A DNA stretch of 64,000 bases from Paenibacillus camerounensis (GCF_000723885.1 NZ_CCDG010000042.1:1-64000); one strand, 5' to 3'. Positions 37,776 to 47,407 are shown, numbered from the stretch's first letter. Numbers and translations: made by a program. The notes: generated by a model not told the origin, from the sequence alone.

Positions 37776-38346
37776 TACGACTTGCCCCCCTGAGTTTCTC
37801 CAGTGCTATTGTAGTTTCTAAATGTGTCACTCTATTTCTTAATGCCTCCAACCGTAAGTGGTTGAAATAAAGTTCCCCGATTAACCGCTGCTTGTTTATC
37901 ATTGGCAAGACCGGCAGCACCAGTTCCTTCACTTGCTTCAGCGTGTATTTTAGAACTTGTGATCCCTGCAAACCCATATGAAATTGTCTCTTAATGGATT
38001 GATCTTCATTGAGCATGAAAACAAGATACTTTGAATCAAACTGTTTACCCGTTACTAGCTTGATGTAGTTTTGAGTGTATAGATACCCTTGATGCTTCAC
38101 GCCAACGATAGTGGATTTTCCGGATATCAGACTAAAAACAATATCACCTTGACATAGCGTATTGACCTTATCAAATGTCCGTACTTGTTTGCCATCGTTA
38201 CCATTAGATCCAATACCATTCAAATCCTCCTCAAGATTAAGTTGTCCATAATAGGTGTACAGTGGTGCTGTATCCTCAGATGATTCTTTAATCCTAAATT
38301 GTGGTGAACCACTCACAAACTCAACTACATCCTCTAATCTCACCAT
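37768..38346 (-). CDS. Half-size S-subunit-like protein (single TRD)
   Basis: A 192-residue protein with one target-recognition-like domain (VRLEDVVEFVSGSPQFR start; QGDIVFSLISGKSTIVG; LVLPVLPMINKQRLIGELYF ahead of a C-terminal coiled coil). Full HsdS proteins carry two such units. A single unit could dimerise to form a symmetric S subunit, act as a decoy, or do another job for the R subunit it is coupled to. It is the first gene of the operon and overlaps hsdR by 8 bp. Confidence 0.75.
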   Translation of the reverse strand: MVRLEDVVEFVSGSPQFRIKESSEDTAPLYTYYGQLNLEEDLNGIGSNGNDGKQVRTFDKVNTLCQGDIVFSLISGKSTIVGVKHQGYLYTQNYIKLVTGKQFDSKYLVFMLNEDQSIKRQFHMGLQGSQVLKYTLKQVKELVLPVLPMINKQRLIGELYFNHLRLEALRNRVTHLETTIALEKLRGASRND

Positions 38347-38554
38347 TTCATTTCGTGCCTTTCTTAAATTAATTTATATTTATATCTTATATGATCTTTC
38401 CCGAAAATACAATGATGTTTTTTTAATTTCACAAAATTACGTTTTTAAAAAAGAATTGATATAGACATAGAAAGCCAGCTATATATAAAAAAAGAGGACC
38501 AGCCTCCTGGCCCCGGGTTCCCCCGCACCATTCCGCCAATCCTGCTCAAGCCAC

Positions 38555-38794
38555 CTATCTCATAAACAAAGCACTAATAATACTTACATCCTGCAGAAAA
38601 TGAATCACCAGCGCCCAGAAGAATCCTCGCGTCTCCAGCATTGATTTGGTTAGGAACCAGGCAACGAAGGAGAAGCGAAAAATGATTTCCTCTGAAAAAG
38701 TGTTCATAAGCGCCAAAGCAAGAATTAGCAGAAGCCCGGGATATAGCTCCAAGCTCACTGCTTCCCCCGCGAACGATCTAGAAGTAGATGACAA
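38555..38794 (-). pseudogene. Truncated CPBP-family membrane protease
   Basis: Seventy-nine residues holding only the end of a CPBP (Abi/CAAX-protease-like) domain: NTFSEEIIFRF carries the Glu-Glu-x-x-x-Arg motif and VIHFLQD the later histidine. Normal members have 200-300 residues and several more membrane helices, so the N-terminal part has been lost. Confidence 0.65.
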
Positions 38795-38935
38795 CAGCCG
38801 TCACTTTACGACAGCAAAGTTAGCACCCAGATACCTCAGGCGGCAGCGCTAACCAGGAATCTAGTTGGGCACAACCCTGCTTAGTAACTTCGCAGACGAT
38901 TTTACGTCTTCCCATCTCCGGCATATTCCGCAAAA

Positions 38936-39556
38936 TCAGTTCAGCATCAGCTCATAGAAATACTTAGGCTCCTGAGTCTTATACAGCTTATACCAAGCCT
39001 CTAACCTTTGTTCCATGAACACATCCAGCGCTCTCAGGACATGAACAGTGAACTCCAGCGGTGCTATTCCAGATGCAGTAATCAGCTTCCCGTCCGTTAC
39101 AGCAGGCTGCGGTTTATAGAGCTGTTCACCTGTGTACGCGGGACAGATCATTTTCAGATACTCCAGATCATTGCTTGTATGAGCGCGTGAATCCAGCAGG
39201 CCTGTCCGGGCAAGCCCGATTGTAGCCCCACAAATCGCTGCGACCCATACCTCTTCCTTCAGACATCTCTTTGCGGCTTGCAGGACGGGCCCGTGAATGC
39301 TTTCGGTCCATGTCTCTCCACCCGGCAGAATCAAAAGATCGCCGCTTATAAAGCTGCACTCCTGCAGGCTGAGGTCAGGCATTATTTTCAAACCACCCAT
39401 TGTAGTTATAGGCTTCTTGTCTAGCCCTACCGTGACTAGTTTATTCGAGGCCTGCCCCTTCCTATAGTATCTTCCCGAGTTCAGCTCGGCAGTCAGGTAC
39501 CCGATTTCCCAGTCCGCCATGGTGTCGCACACATACAGATATACGGTATTCTTCAT
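38936..39556 (-). CDS. DJ-1/PfpI-family protein
   Basis: A 206-residue type 1 glutamine-amidotransferase-like protein: VYLYVCDTMADWEIGYL, GDLLILPGGETW, and the nucleophile elbow AAICGATIGLA with the reactive Cys. Members act as glyoxalases, chaperones or hydrolases. The ATG at 39556 lies 8 bp after GGGGG. It follows the WYL regulator gene by about 70 bp in the same direction, so the regulator may control it. Confidence 0.85.
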   Translation of the reverse strand: MKNTVYLYVCDTMADWEIGYLTAELNSGRYYRKGQASNKLVTVGLDKKPITTMGGLKIMPDLSLQECSFISGDLLILPGGETWTESIHGPVLQAAKRCLKEEVWVAAICGATIGLARTGLLDSRAHTSNDLEYLKMICPAYTGEQLYKPQPAVTDGKLITASGIAPLEFTVHVLRALDVFMEQRLEAWYKLYKTQEPKYFYELMLN

Positions 39557-39627
39557 TTGTAATTCCCCCTTCATTGATTATCTCCATAATAAAACAGCTC
39601 CACTGACATCCGCTGTCAGTGAAGCTG

Positions 39628-40590
39628 TTACTGCTGATAATATTCCATTAGCTCCGCTGCAGTAGCAACGAGCTTGTCCTTTAAGCTCTGCGGCTCCATT
39701 ACTTGAATGGACTTCCCATACGGCAACAGAAAAGAAGGGACATACCTGTGAACGTTCTCCTCCTCAAGGGTAAAGATCGCCTGACCCGCTGTCCGCTCCT
39801 TCAGATGGTGCCCGAGAAACCAGTGCATACACAGGTCGTCCAGCGCATCTGGCGAGCCTTCTATCCTTACAGTCATCCATTCTTCCTTGACTTCTACCTC
39901 AGGCAGCAGATGATGCAGGAAGCTGTCGCGGGCTGAGAAACCCTCCGAGCGCTTAAAGTTCACCGCCGTACGCTTGATCGTCAGAATCCGGTCGGCCCGG
40001 AAGCTGCGGAGCTCCTGCTTCAAGCGGCAAAAGGCAACCGTGTACCATCTGTTATTCCAGTAGACCATCCCATACGGGTCGATCACTCTGTTCTTGGCAT
40101 GCGCCTCACGGCCTGTGCGGTAAGCTATTTCTACAGAGCACTCATTGGCTACCGCCCATTCCAATTCCGCGAGCACCGGCTGGACAGAAGCAGGCGCTGT
40201 ACGGTTTATGACTTCAAAGCCGGCTAAATGGCGGTTAAGCATCTGTTCCTGCTCCTGATTCGAATACATTTTCAGCTTTGCTGCGGCATTGTCCAGTACG
40301 TCACTCATAGGATGTCCGGCTTCTTTGGCAAAAAGAGCAGCATGCAGCAGCGCCTTCTTCTCTTCCATATCAAACAGCAGCGGTGCTCTAATCACATTAC
40401 TGAGCAGGCTATACCCGCCGTTATGACCCGCGTCGGAGATGATAGGCACTCCGCTGGCGCATAATGCATCGATATACCGGTACACGGTCCGGATATTAAT
40501 TTCCAGCTTCTCCGCGAGCTGCTTCGCTGTTATTTTCACGCCGGAGTTCAGCATCCATAGGATGGCCAGCATATTATCTTGTTTTGGCAT
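39628..40590 (-). CDS. HTH-WYL transcriptional regulator
   Basis: A 320-residue YafY/DeoR-type regulator. The N-terminal winged helix (KITAKQLAEKLEINIRTVYR) precedes a WYL domain (NRVIDPYGMVYWNNRWYTVAFC, then FRADRIL) and a C-terminal WCX extension. The ATG at 40590 is preferred because GAGGG lies 8 bp before it. It probably regulates the downstream DJ-1-like gene; ligand unknown. Confidence 0.88.
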   Translation of the reverse strand: MPKQDNMLAILWMLNSGVKITAKQLAEKLEINIRTVYRYIDALCASGVPIISDAGHNGGYSLLSNVIRAPLLFDMEEKKALLHAALFAKEAGHPMSDVLDNAAAKLKMYSNQEQEQMLNRHLAGFEVINRTAPASVQPVLAELEWAVANECSVEIAYRTGREAHAKNRVIDPYGMVYWNNRWYTVAFCRLKQELRSFRADRILTIKRTAVNFKRSEGFSARDSFLHHLLPEVEVKEEWMTVRIEGSPDALDDLCMHWFLGHHLKERTAGQAIFTLEEENVHRYVPSFLLPYGKSIQVMEPQSLKDKLVATAAELMEYYQQ

Positions 40591-40660
40591 CACATAAGCC
40601 CTCATTTTCTTACAATCTGCTAGAATCAGTGTACCTCACAACGTCCCCCGCCGCAGCTTA

Positions 40661-40697
40661 TAAAAAATAAAAACGCCAAGGGAGCTCCCCCGGCGTC
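40661..40697 (-). terminator. Terminator of the transglycosylase gene
   Basis: On the minus strand GACGCC and GGCGTT flank a G/C-rich palindrome and are followed by TTTTATTTTTT, shortly after the stop codon. Confidence 0.8.
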
Positions 40698-40711
40698 TTC
40701 GTGCCATTCTA

Positions 40712-41731
40712 TTAATTCTTGCCGCCGTACCCCTGATAGGTAGCATAAACGGCACCTGCATATTGATCGGCCAGAATAGGACGGCCGTAGGAATCGGTGG
40801 CACCCGGATACCAGTTGTCCCCTCCGTTATAGTGCAGCAATCCGTTATAGATGCTTCCGAACCTGGAAATTTTCTCATCCAGAATCAGTCCGCCTAAGGC
40901 TACCTGATCCTGTTCACTGCTGTGATTATAGCTGCGGCCGAATTTGGCGCTGAATTGAGATAGATAGGCATTACGTGTGTTCGGTTCTACCTGCATCAAG
41001 CCGTCACCGGCTGACGGGCTGCCCGGCAGACCTGCTCCGAAGCTGCTCTCCTTCTTAATAACCGCACTTAGCAATAGAGCAAAGTCTCCCCCTTTACCGA
41101 ATTTATTGTCTACATTCATTACATAGGTCCAGATTTGACTCGGAACCTCAGAAGGCTTCGTTACAGAAGTCTGCGGTGAACCGATATAGATCTTAACCGA
41201 GCTCATCTTGTCATTGACATTGTCGCCGACCCAGGAGGAATTGGCCGTATAGGTCCATTTGGTGCCTCCAAAGCTATCATTCTCATACACTTCAACCGTC
41301 CAGCCGCCGGGAACCTTGAGCGAGGACATCCAGTCATTCGGAATGCCAGCAGCATTCAGCTGAGACAGTGTATAGTTGCCTGTTCCAAGCGTTACTGCCT
41401 TGCCGCCGTAATTGATATCTGCATAGAAGATGGCTCCGTTTGTTGCCGGAGGCGGCGTTGGCGTTGGTGTCGGTGTTGTTGTTCCTCCTCCGCTCTTCCA
41501 TAATGCAGGAACATTAGACGGCTCCCAGCCTGTAAGTGAAGTGTGAGCCTGAAGGCACGTATACGTACTTCCGCTATAGGTTACTGTATCATTTACTGCA
41601 TACGCAGTATTTGGTGCCCACGCACCTCTGGCAGCCGCGTCTGCCGGCTGTAAGCCTGTGAAGTACAGGGATAGAAAGACTGCTACAACTACCAGAAGCG
41701 ATAAAGCTCTAGCGGGAACTTTTTTCAACAT
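40712..41731 (-). CDS. Secreted chitin-binding/crystallin/lytic transglycosylase protein
   Basis: A 339-residue exported protein. After a signal peptide, a CBM5/12 module (GAWAPNTAYAVNDTVTYSG, then WEPSNVPALWK) is followed by a Pro/Thr linker. Next comes a beta/gamma-crystallin module (FYADINYGGKAVTLG; YENDSFGGTKW), then an SLT-type transglycosylase with the catalytic Glu in IKKESSFG and GDGLMQVEP. It is expected to bind chitin or peptidoglycan and cleave glycan strands outside the cell. AAAGGAGG precedes the ATG. The crystallin insert is an uncommon combination. Confidence 0.88.
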   Translation of the reverse strand: MLKKVPARALSLLVVVAVFLSLYFTGLQPADAAARGAWAPNTAYAVNDTVTYSGSTYTCLQAHTSLTGWEPSNVPALWKSGGGTTTPTPTPTPPPATNGAIFYADINYGGKAVTLGTGNYTLSQLNAAGIPNDWMSSLKVPGGWTVEVYENDSFGGTKWTYTANSSWVGDNVNDKMSSVKIYIGSPQTSVTKPSEVPSQIWTYVMNVDNKFGKGGDFALLLSAVIKKESSFGAGLPGSPSAGDGLMQVEPNTRNAYLSQFSAKFGRSYNHSSEQDQVALGGLILDEKISRFGSIYNGLLHYNGGDNWYPGATDSYGRPILADQYAGAVYATYQGYGGKN

Positions 41732-41981
41732 CTGAAGCCTCCTTTATTTCATTTACCGGTTTCGGCGATAAGCCGATCCACAGGACTATTGTATTGCCGT
41801 TTGTGAAAATCATTCCATACTCCATAAACTTCGTAATCACCCAGGACCCATTCATAGGTCCCGCTAATGAAAGTTAAAGAAAATTTTAAATTCTGGTATT
41901 TAACACAGCCTCCTTTAAATGATGCTATCATTGTATTAATCAGCTTATTTATAGCGAATTTTGTAGATTGGGGTCGACATC

Positions 41982-44162
41982 ATGCTGAGGGGGATTCTCC
42001 GGACCGGTTCTCGTACTATCTTGCTTCGTATAGCTGTAGCCGTCATTATTGGTCTGGCCGCAAGCTATGCCATCCTGTCTGCACCGTCAGGCACTCCCAA
42101 GCTTCATAGCGAACAAGGCTTTCTGGATCTGACGCAGCATTCTATCAGTAAGCAGCCGGTAAAGCTACAGGGGGAATGGGCATTCTACTGGCAGGAGCTG
42201 CTCTCACCGGAGGATATACATAACCGGCTGGCAGGAAGACAAACGGCTGACCGGTATATCAATATTCCCCAGTCCTGGTTAGGCTACAGGCTGGAGGGTC
42301 AAGCGCTGAGCGGAGAAGGCTATGCCACCTTCCGGCTGGTCATCCGGCTTAGCGGGCAGGATCGGAATGAGCAGCTTGCTCTTGAGCTGCCTAGTATTTT
42401 TCATGCGTATAGATTATGGGTTAACGGTAAGCTGCTGGAAGAGGTTGGTGTGGTGGGCGAGGACAAGAGCAGTATGACTCCGCGTCTGGCAACGAAACTG
42501 GTATTCTTCCAGCCGGAGAACGATACAGTAGAGCTGGTTATGCAGGTATCGAACTTCCATCATAAGCGGGGCGGCATCACCAAGGAAATCGGGCTGGGCG
42601 GCAGTAATGTACTGGCGGCCAGGGCTAAGCTGAAGGTAGCCTCAGAGATGTTCATAACCGCGAGCCTGCTGGTAGTTGGCCTGTACAACATGATGTTATT
42701 CGTGCTGCGGCGCAAGGACAGGGCTCCACTCTACTTCGGTCTGTTCACCGTGCTGTTCGGTATCCGGTCCCTGCTGAACGGCGAGCTCTTGCTTACCCAA
42801 TGGTTTCCCCATTTCCCGTGGGAATTGCAGTTCAAGCTGGAGTATCTGACGTTATGCCTCGGCGGTTATATTATCACCAAGTACTTTGAATGCATTTTTC
42901 CGAATTATGTGTCAAGGTGGTTTCGGCTTAGCACCCGTATCGCAACCGGCGCACTTTGCCTGGTTGTTGTACTGGCCCCTGCACTCCTCTATTCAAAAAT
43001 GCTGGTGCTGATTGGGGTCATCGTTGTGCTGCAAATGGCGTATCTGATGGTTGGGCTGGCTGCGGCAGCCATGCGGCGTATGGAGGGGGCACTGATCTTC
43101 CTGCTTGTGTCGGTGGTGGCGCTGGTTACGGTGATCAACGATTTTTTATATTTCAATGAATGGTCAATTATCGGTAATACCTCTCCGTTCGGGCTGATGA
43201 TCTTTACGATTGCCCAGCTGGTTCTGCTGTCTTCAAGATTTACGAGGGCGGCAACGAACGAAGAGCGGATTACCCGTGAGCTGCAGGAGGCTAACAACAA
43301 GCTCACTGAGATGAATTCCAGTCTGGAGCAGATTGTATTGTATCGCACACAAGCCTTATCCGCAGCTCACGGGGATCTCCGCATGTCGTATGAGCGGCTG
43401 CTTCAATCCGAGCAGGGCAGAAAAAAGCTGCTTGCCTATATTACGCATGATCTGCGTATGCCGCTGTCCAGCATGCTTGGTTATGTCGAAGCTGTGATGG
43501 ACATGGTTAAGCCGGAGCGCAATGAACAGTACCTGAAGTATATCCGGGATAACACGATAAGGATTAACCGCATGATCGGGGAATTATCCTTCCTCTCGCA
43601 TCTGGAGACAGGGCAGGTAGCGTATCAGATGGAGCCGGTGCGGGTGATGGACTTCCTGCGCGGTTTCTTCGAGCAATACGAGCTGGTTGTGCGTGACACG
43701 GGGCTGGATTTCTTACTGGATAACGGACATACGGAGGAGATTGGATCTACGGAGAATGATCACAAGCCTGACTCGCCTGTTGTCCGGATGGATGCCCAAA
43801 GATTAGAGCAGGCATTGTTCAATCTGGTGTCGAACGCAATGAAGTTCACCTCCAGCGGAGGGCTGGTGCGTCTCGCACTAACCGTGGACGAGGCAAAGGA
43901 GACAGAAGCCCGCTGTGCAATCATTAGCATACAGGACTCCGGCACCGGCATTCCCCCGGAGCAGCTTGAGCAGATCTTCGACCGCAATTACAGGGTTGAC
44001 CTGCCGGGCATGGACAAGGGTGTGGAGGGCAGCGGACTAGGGCTGGCAATCTGCCGGGAAATTGTACAGTCGCATGGCGGGACCGTCTGGGCGGAGAGCG
44101 ACGGCAAGACGGGGTCGATATTCTATGTAGCGCTGCCTTGTATTGGAGCAGCAGAAAGGTGA
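41982..44162 (+). CDS. 7TMR-DISM sensor histidine kinase
   Basis: A 726-residue membrane kinase. One N-terminal membrane segment and an extracytoplasmic jelly-roll (7TMR-DISMED2-like; LQGEWAFYWQELL) lead into seven membrane helices (about residues 225-410). A short coiled coil, a HisKA domain (YITHDLRMPLSSMLGY, phospho-His) and an HATPase (NLVSNAMKF; DSGTGI; GSGLGLAI) follow. It is in one operon with the OmpR-type regulator that follows. The jelly-roll suggests a carbohydrate-like ligand (inference). The ribosome site is weak. Confidence 0.9.
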   Translation: MLRGILRTGSRTILLRIAVAVIIGLAASYAILSAPSGTPKLHSEQGFLDLTQHSISKQPVKLQGEWAFYWQELLSPEDIHNRLAGRQTADRYINIPQSWLGYRLEGQALSGEGYATFRLVIRLSGQDRNEQLALELPSIFHAYRLWVNGKLLEEVGVVGEDKSSMTPRLATKLVFFQPENDTVELVMQVSNFHHKRGGITKEIGLGGSNVLAARAKLKVASEMFITASLLVVGLYNMMLFVLRRKDRAPLYFGLFTVLFGIRSLLNGELLLTQWFPHFPWELQFKLEYLTLCLGGYIITKYFECIFPNYVSRWFRLSTRIATGALCLVVVLAPALLYSKMLVLIGVIVVLQMAYLMVGLAAAAMRRMEGALIFLLVSVVALVTVINDFLYFNEWSIIGNTSPFGLMIFTIAQLVLLSSRFTRAATNEERITRELQEANNKLTEMNSSLEQIVLYRTQALSAAHGDLRMSYERLLQSEQGRKKLLAYITHDLRMPLSSMLGYVEAVMDMVKPERNEQYLKYIRDNTIRINRMIGELSFLSHLETGQVAYQMEPVRVMDFLRGFFEQYELVVRDTGLDFLLDNGHTEEIGSTENDHKPDSPVVRMDAQRLEQALFNLVSNAMKFTSSGGLVRLALTVDEAKETEARCAIISIQDSGTGIPPEQLEQIFDRNYRVDLPGMDKGVEGSGLGLAICREIVQSHGGTVWAESDGKTGSIFYVALPCIGAAER

Positions 44163-44169
44163 CGGCGTG

Positions 44170-44889
44170 ATGGACACTTACAAAATTATGATCGTCGATG
44201 ACGATCCCCATATCTGTGAGATTATTCAGGCCTATTGCGAACGGGAAGGCTTTACAGCCTCGTATAGCCACAGCGGGGCAGGCGCCATGCTGCTGCTGGC
44301 CTCGTATAATCCGGATCTGATTGTACTGGATGTACTGCTGGCTAACGAAAATGGTATTGACTGGTGCAGGAACGCACGCGGCTACACGAATGCACCGATC
44401 GTGTTTCTGAGCAGTCATGAGGAAGACGAGGTAAAAATCAGCGCATATTCTCATGGCGGCGACGATTATGTGACCAAGCCGTTCAGTCCGGGCGTACTCA
44501 TGGCCAAGATTAAGGCTCACCTTCGCAGAGTGTCGACAGGCAGAAGAGAGCAGCTGCTGGAGCTGCCGGGCTTAACGCTGGATTTCTACGCACAGTCCGT
44601 CAATATAGACAGTAAAACCCTTTTTTTATCGAAAAAAGAGTTTAGTCTGCTCTCCTATTTGGCCCAGAACGTTAATCGTGTCGTCACCGTCGATACCTTG
44701 TTCCATCTCATCTGGGGAATGGACAGTCTGGAGGATACTAGAACGGTCGCTGTTCACATCAGTAATTTGCGTAAAAAAATCGAGGCTGATCCTGTCAATC
44801 CGGAGAGAATCATTACGATTCGCGGGCAAGGCTATATGCTTGCCGCGAGCAAGCGCGAGCCTGGCGATAAGGGCAGTAGTCCTTATTAA
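44170..44889 (+). CDS. OmpR-family response regulator
   Basis: A 239-residue regulator: receiver domain (MIVDDDP; phospho-acceptor in IVLDVLL; KPF near the end) and a winged-helix output domain (LSYLAQNVNRVVTVDTLFHL; RGQGYML). The ATG at 44170 is taken because AAAGGTGACGG precedes it, leaving an 8-bp gap after the kinase gene. It is the partner of the upstream kinase. Targets are unknown, though the wall transglycosylase gene lies divergent to the operon. Confidence 0.9.
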   Translation: MDTYKIMIVDDDPHICEIIQAYCEREGFTASYSHSGAGAMLLLASYNPDLIVLDVLLANENGIDWCRNARGYTNAPIVFLSSHEEDEVKISAYSHGGDDYVTKPFSPGVLMAKIKAHLRRVSTGRREQLLELPGLTLDFYAQSVNIDSKTLFLSKKEFSLLSYLAQNVNRVVTVDTLFHLIWGMDSLEDTRTVAVHISNLRKKIEADPVNPERIITIRGQGYMLAASKREPGDKGSSPY

Positions 44890-44935
44890 GGAGCCTGATT
44901 TATTTCACTCTGGATATTGTTTACACCAAAGCTCA

Positions 44936-45409
44936 ATGTCTTTAGATATACCATCAGAGGATAGCGGATTAATTTCTCCTTTTTCAGTAGGAAGTACAGA
45001 TGTTACCATGAACAACGCCTGGGTTACATTCGATTCCCACACTAATAGATGGAACGTAACAGGCGGCGGATATTGGAATGACACGGCTTGGTTTAATGAC
45101 AATCCTGGCAGTTGGTGGGGAACTAAGGGCGAGACAAAAAATGTCGGAGGATTAGACTCTGTAGGCATAACGTACTATAATACGAATGGTGGATACGGAA
45201 GCACTTCTGTTATCAGCTCTCTAGGTTATGTTACCGATCATGATGGATGGACTCAAGACTTAATAAATCCTAGCCATGGCGATGGTAAACTTGGAGTTGC
45301 CTTTGATTTTCAAGATACCGGCGGTGCTGGTAATTACGGGGTTACAGTGAATTGGACTAATGCAGGACATCAATGGTTAGTATTTAATGGTAGCGATACT
45401 TCCTTCTAA
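44936..45409 (+). pseudogene. Secreted-protein remnant lacking its signal peptide
   Basis: About 157 residues rich in Gly, Asn, Thr and aromatic residues (NNAWVTFDSHTNRWNVTGGG; YVTDHDGWTQDL; FDFQDTGG), a composition typical of secreted beta-sandwich proteins. No signal peptide or ribosome site is present, and the frame runs back into the response-regulator gene. This suggests a 5'-truncated gene, although use of an internal start cannot be excluded. Family unknown. Confidence 0.5.
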
Positions 45410-45427
45410 ATACCTGGAGGTGCGATA

Positions 45428-45685
45428 TTGATATATCTAAAATTCCTGATTCCAATATTGATAATACTATTTATTTTTGTAGTATGGTTTTTGTCTAAAC
45501 ATATTACAAGAGAAAATGGGATACACTATATTTTATTTGGTGTACAGCTTACAATATTAGGTGTAGCTTCAATAATGATATGGGTATTTGCATTTCGTGA
45601 TGTGAATTACCCTATCGTAGCGGGATCTTTTTTGAACATACTAGGAATTTGGATCACTATCACTGCCCTAATCAAAAATAAATAA
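45428..45685 (+). CDS. Small three-helix membrane protein
   Basis: Eighty-five residues with three hydrophobic segments (LIPILIILFIFVVWFL; IHYILFGVQLTILGVASIMI; FLNILGIWITI). TTG start preceded by GGAGG at good spacing and only 18 bp after the preceding reading frame. Family not recognised. Confidence 0.6.
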   Translation: MIYLKFLIPILIILFIFVVWFLSKHITRENGIHYILFGVQLTILGVASIMIWVFAFRDVNYPIVAGSFLNILGIWITITALIKNK

Positions 45686-45710
45686 TTAAAATAGCTGTTT
45701 GTTCAACTAA

Positions 45711-45752
45711 AAAACGCAAGTTAGGGTTTATGAGGCCTTAACTTGCGTTTTT
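45711..45752. terminator. Bidirectional terminator
   Basis: AACGCAAGTTAGG pairs with CCTTAACTTGCGTT with A-runs before and T-runs after, serving the convergent genes on both sides. Confidence 0.85.
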
Positions 45753-45758
45753 CTCAGC

Positions 45759-46328
45759 TCAGAGCGTCCACCGCCGCAGCTCATAGAAATACTGCACCGC
45801 CGGATGCTTCAGCTCCATCTTCCCGGCCATGCTTAGAATCCGCTTTTTCCCGACCCGTCTGTCCAGCAGAGCCAGAATATTCAGCATCATATCGCTGCTC
45901 TCCATACTCTCCTCTATCGGAGTAACCAGAAACTTGTTAGCCACTACAATGAAATTCGACTTCGTTAATGCTGTCTGGGCGGACAAAAGCTCCTTGGCAT
46001 GCTCTGTACTCTTGCGGCTGCCGGCCATGACGATCAGGCGATCCTCCGGTACGGGCCCCTTGACGGTTTGTCTGACGGCTTCAATGTCCTCACTGGTGAC
46101 AGGAATCCGGATACGCGGATCGTTTTTGATGTCCAGCTCTGTCTGGTACCATCTGATCGGGTTACTTTTATCGCTCATGACTAGCACATTCTTTTTATCG
46201 ACTGAGATGTAGCAGATCCCTGATTTATCAGGCAGATAACGGTAGCCCGGCGCGCGGTACTCTACCCTTCCGTTTAATGCAGGGCTCAGAAAGCCCTCCA
46301 GCTGCTGCTTCAATTTACTCCAAGACAT
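45759..46328 (-). CDS. SF0329-like uncharacterised protein
   Basis: A 189-residue soluble protein starting MSWSKLKQQLEGFLSPALNG and containing EYRAPGYRYLPDKSGICYI, a pattern I associate with the SF0329 family of unknown function. A helix-rich C-terminus follows (LDRRVGKKRILSMAGKM). GGGAGG precedes the ATG. It lies about 95 bp downstream of the dihydrouridine synthase gene in the same direction. Confidence 0.6.
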   Translation of the reverse strand: MSWSKLKQQLEGFLSPALNGRVEYRAPGYRYLPDKSGICYISVDKKNVLVMSDKSNPIRWYQTELDIKNDPRIRIPVTSEDIEAVRQTVKGPVPEDRLIVMAGSRKSTEHAKELLSAQTALTKSNFIVVANKFLVTPIEESMESSDMMLNILALLDRRVGKKRILSMAGKMELKHPAVQYFYELRRWTL

Positions 46329-46423
46329 GTATTTCCCTCCCTATACCAAACAGAGGACAGGCTTGCTGGCTCCGGGGGTTGTCCCCCTCTCCACCGCCTA
46401 TCCTCCACTTAGCAGCTTAGTAT

Positions 46424-47407
46424 CTATACGTTCTCCGCCTCTTCAGGCTCCTTAGTCGCAAAAGCATCAAGCAGCGCACGTACCTCACTCGTTGATTTGG
46501 TATTCATCAAGGTATTTCTTAATTCACCGGCTCCGCGGAAGCCGCGGACATAGATTTTGAAGAACCGCTGAAGCGGGCTGAACGAGCGTGGTGCCTGTCC
46601 TGAATATTGATCATAAAGGTCCAAGTGCAGGCGCAGCAGATCCAAGAGTTCAGCACTAGTGTGCTCCTTCGGCTCCTGCTCGAACGCAAACGGATTCTGA
46701 AAAATCCCCCGGCCGATCATAATCCCGTCCACCCCGTACTGTTCAGCGAGCTTCAGGCCGGTCTGGCGGTCAGGAATGTCTCCGTTAATGGTCAGCAGCG
46801 TCTGCGGTGCAATCTCATCGCGAAGCTTCTTAATCTCCGGGATCAGCTCCCAGTGGGCGTCCACCTTACTCATTTCCTCGCGTGTGCGCAGATGAATCGA
46901 CAGATTCACGATATCCTGCTGCAAAATATGGGTTAACCAGCCGCGCCATTCATCGATCTCCGTGAACCCGAGCCTTGTTTTAACGCTGACCGGCAGTCCC
47001 CCGGCCTTCGCCGCCTGGATGATCTCCGCTGCAAGCCCGGGACGGCAGATCAGGCCGCTTCCCTTTCCGTTCTCGGCTACGTTCGCTACTGGACAGCCCA
47101 TATTAATGTCGATGCCCTTGAAGCCTTCCTCCGCCATCCCGATGCTCATCTGACGGAAGAACTCCGGCTTATCTCCCCAGATGTGCGCGACGATCGGCTG
47201 CTCATCCTCTGTGAACGTTAACCGCCCGCGCACTGCATGATGCCCCTCCGGGTGACAATAGCTCTCCGAATTCGCAAACTCCGTGAAGAACACATCCGGC
47301 CGGCCCGCCTCACTTACGACATGACGAAACACCACATCCGTCACATCCTCCATCGGCGCCAGTATAAAAAAGGGACGCGGCAAATCGCGCCAAAAGTTAG
47401 TTGTCAT
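46424..47407 (-). CDS. dus: tRNA-dihydrouridine synthase
   Basis: A 327-residue FMN enzyme of the Dus family that reduces uridine in tRNA. APMEDVTD is the FMN-binding start, and NMGCPV holds the catalytic Cys. VKTRLGF, INGDI and MIGRGIFQNP are the other flavin-barrel motifs, and the C-terminal helical domain recognises tRNA. Which of the Dus subtypes it is cannot be told here. GAGAGG lies upstream of the ATG. Confidence 0.93.
   Translation of the reverse strand: MTTNFWRDLPRPFFILAPMEDVTDVVFRHVVSEAGRPDVFFTEFANSESYCHPEGHHAVRGRLTFTEDEQPIVAHIWGDKPEFFRQMSIGMAEEGFKGIDINMGCPVANVAENGKGSGLICRPGLAAEIIQAAKAGGLPVSVKTRLGFTEIDEWRGWLTHILQQDIVNLSIHLRTREEMSKVDAHWELIPEIKKLRDEIAPQTLLTINGDIPDRQTGLKLAEQYGVDGIMIGRGIFQNPFAFEQEPKEHTSAELLDLLRLHLDLYDQYSGQAPRSFSPLQRFFKIYVRGFRGAGELRNTLMNTKSTSEVRALLDAFATKEPEEAENV

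Noticed and set aside
41749..41931. A 60-codon frame directly upstream of the transglycosylase gene
   Set aside because: No proper ribosome site for its ATG and no recognisable family; it could be a remnant but cannot be supported.
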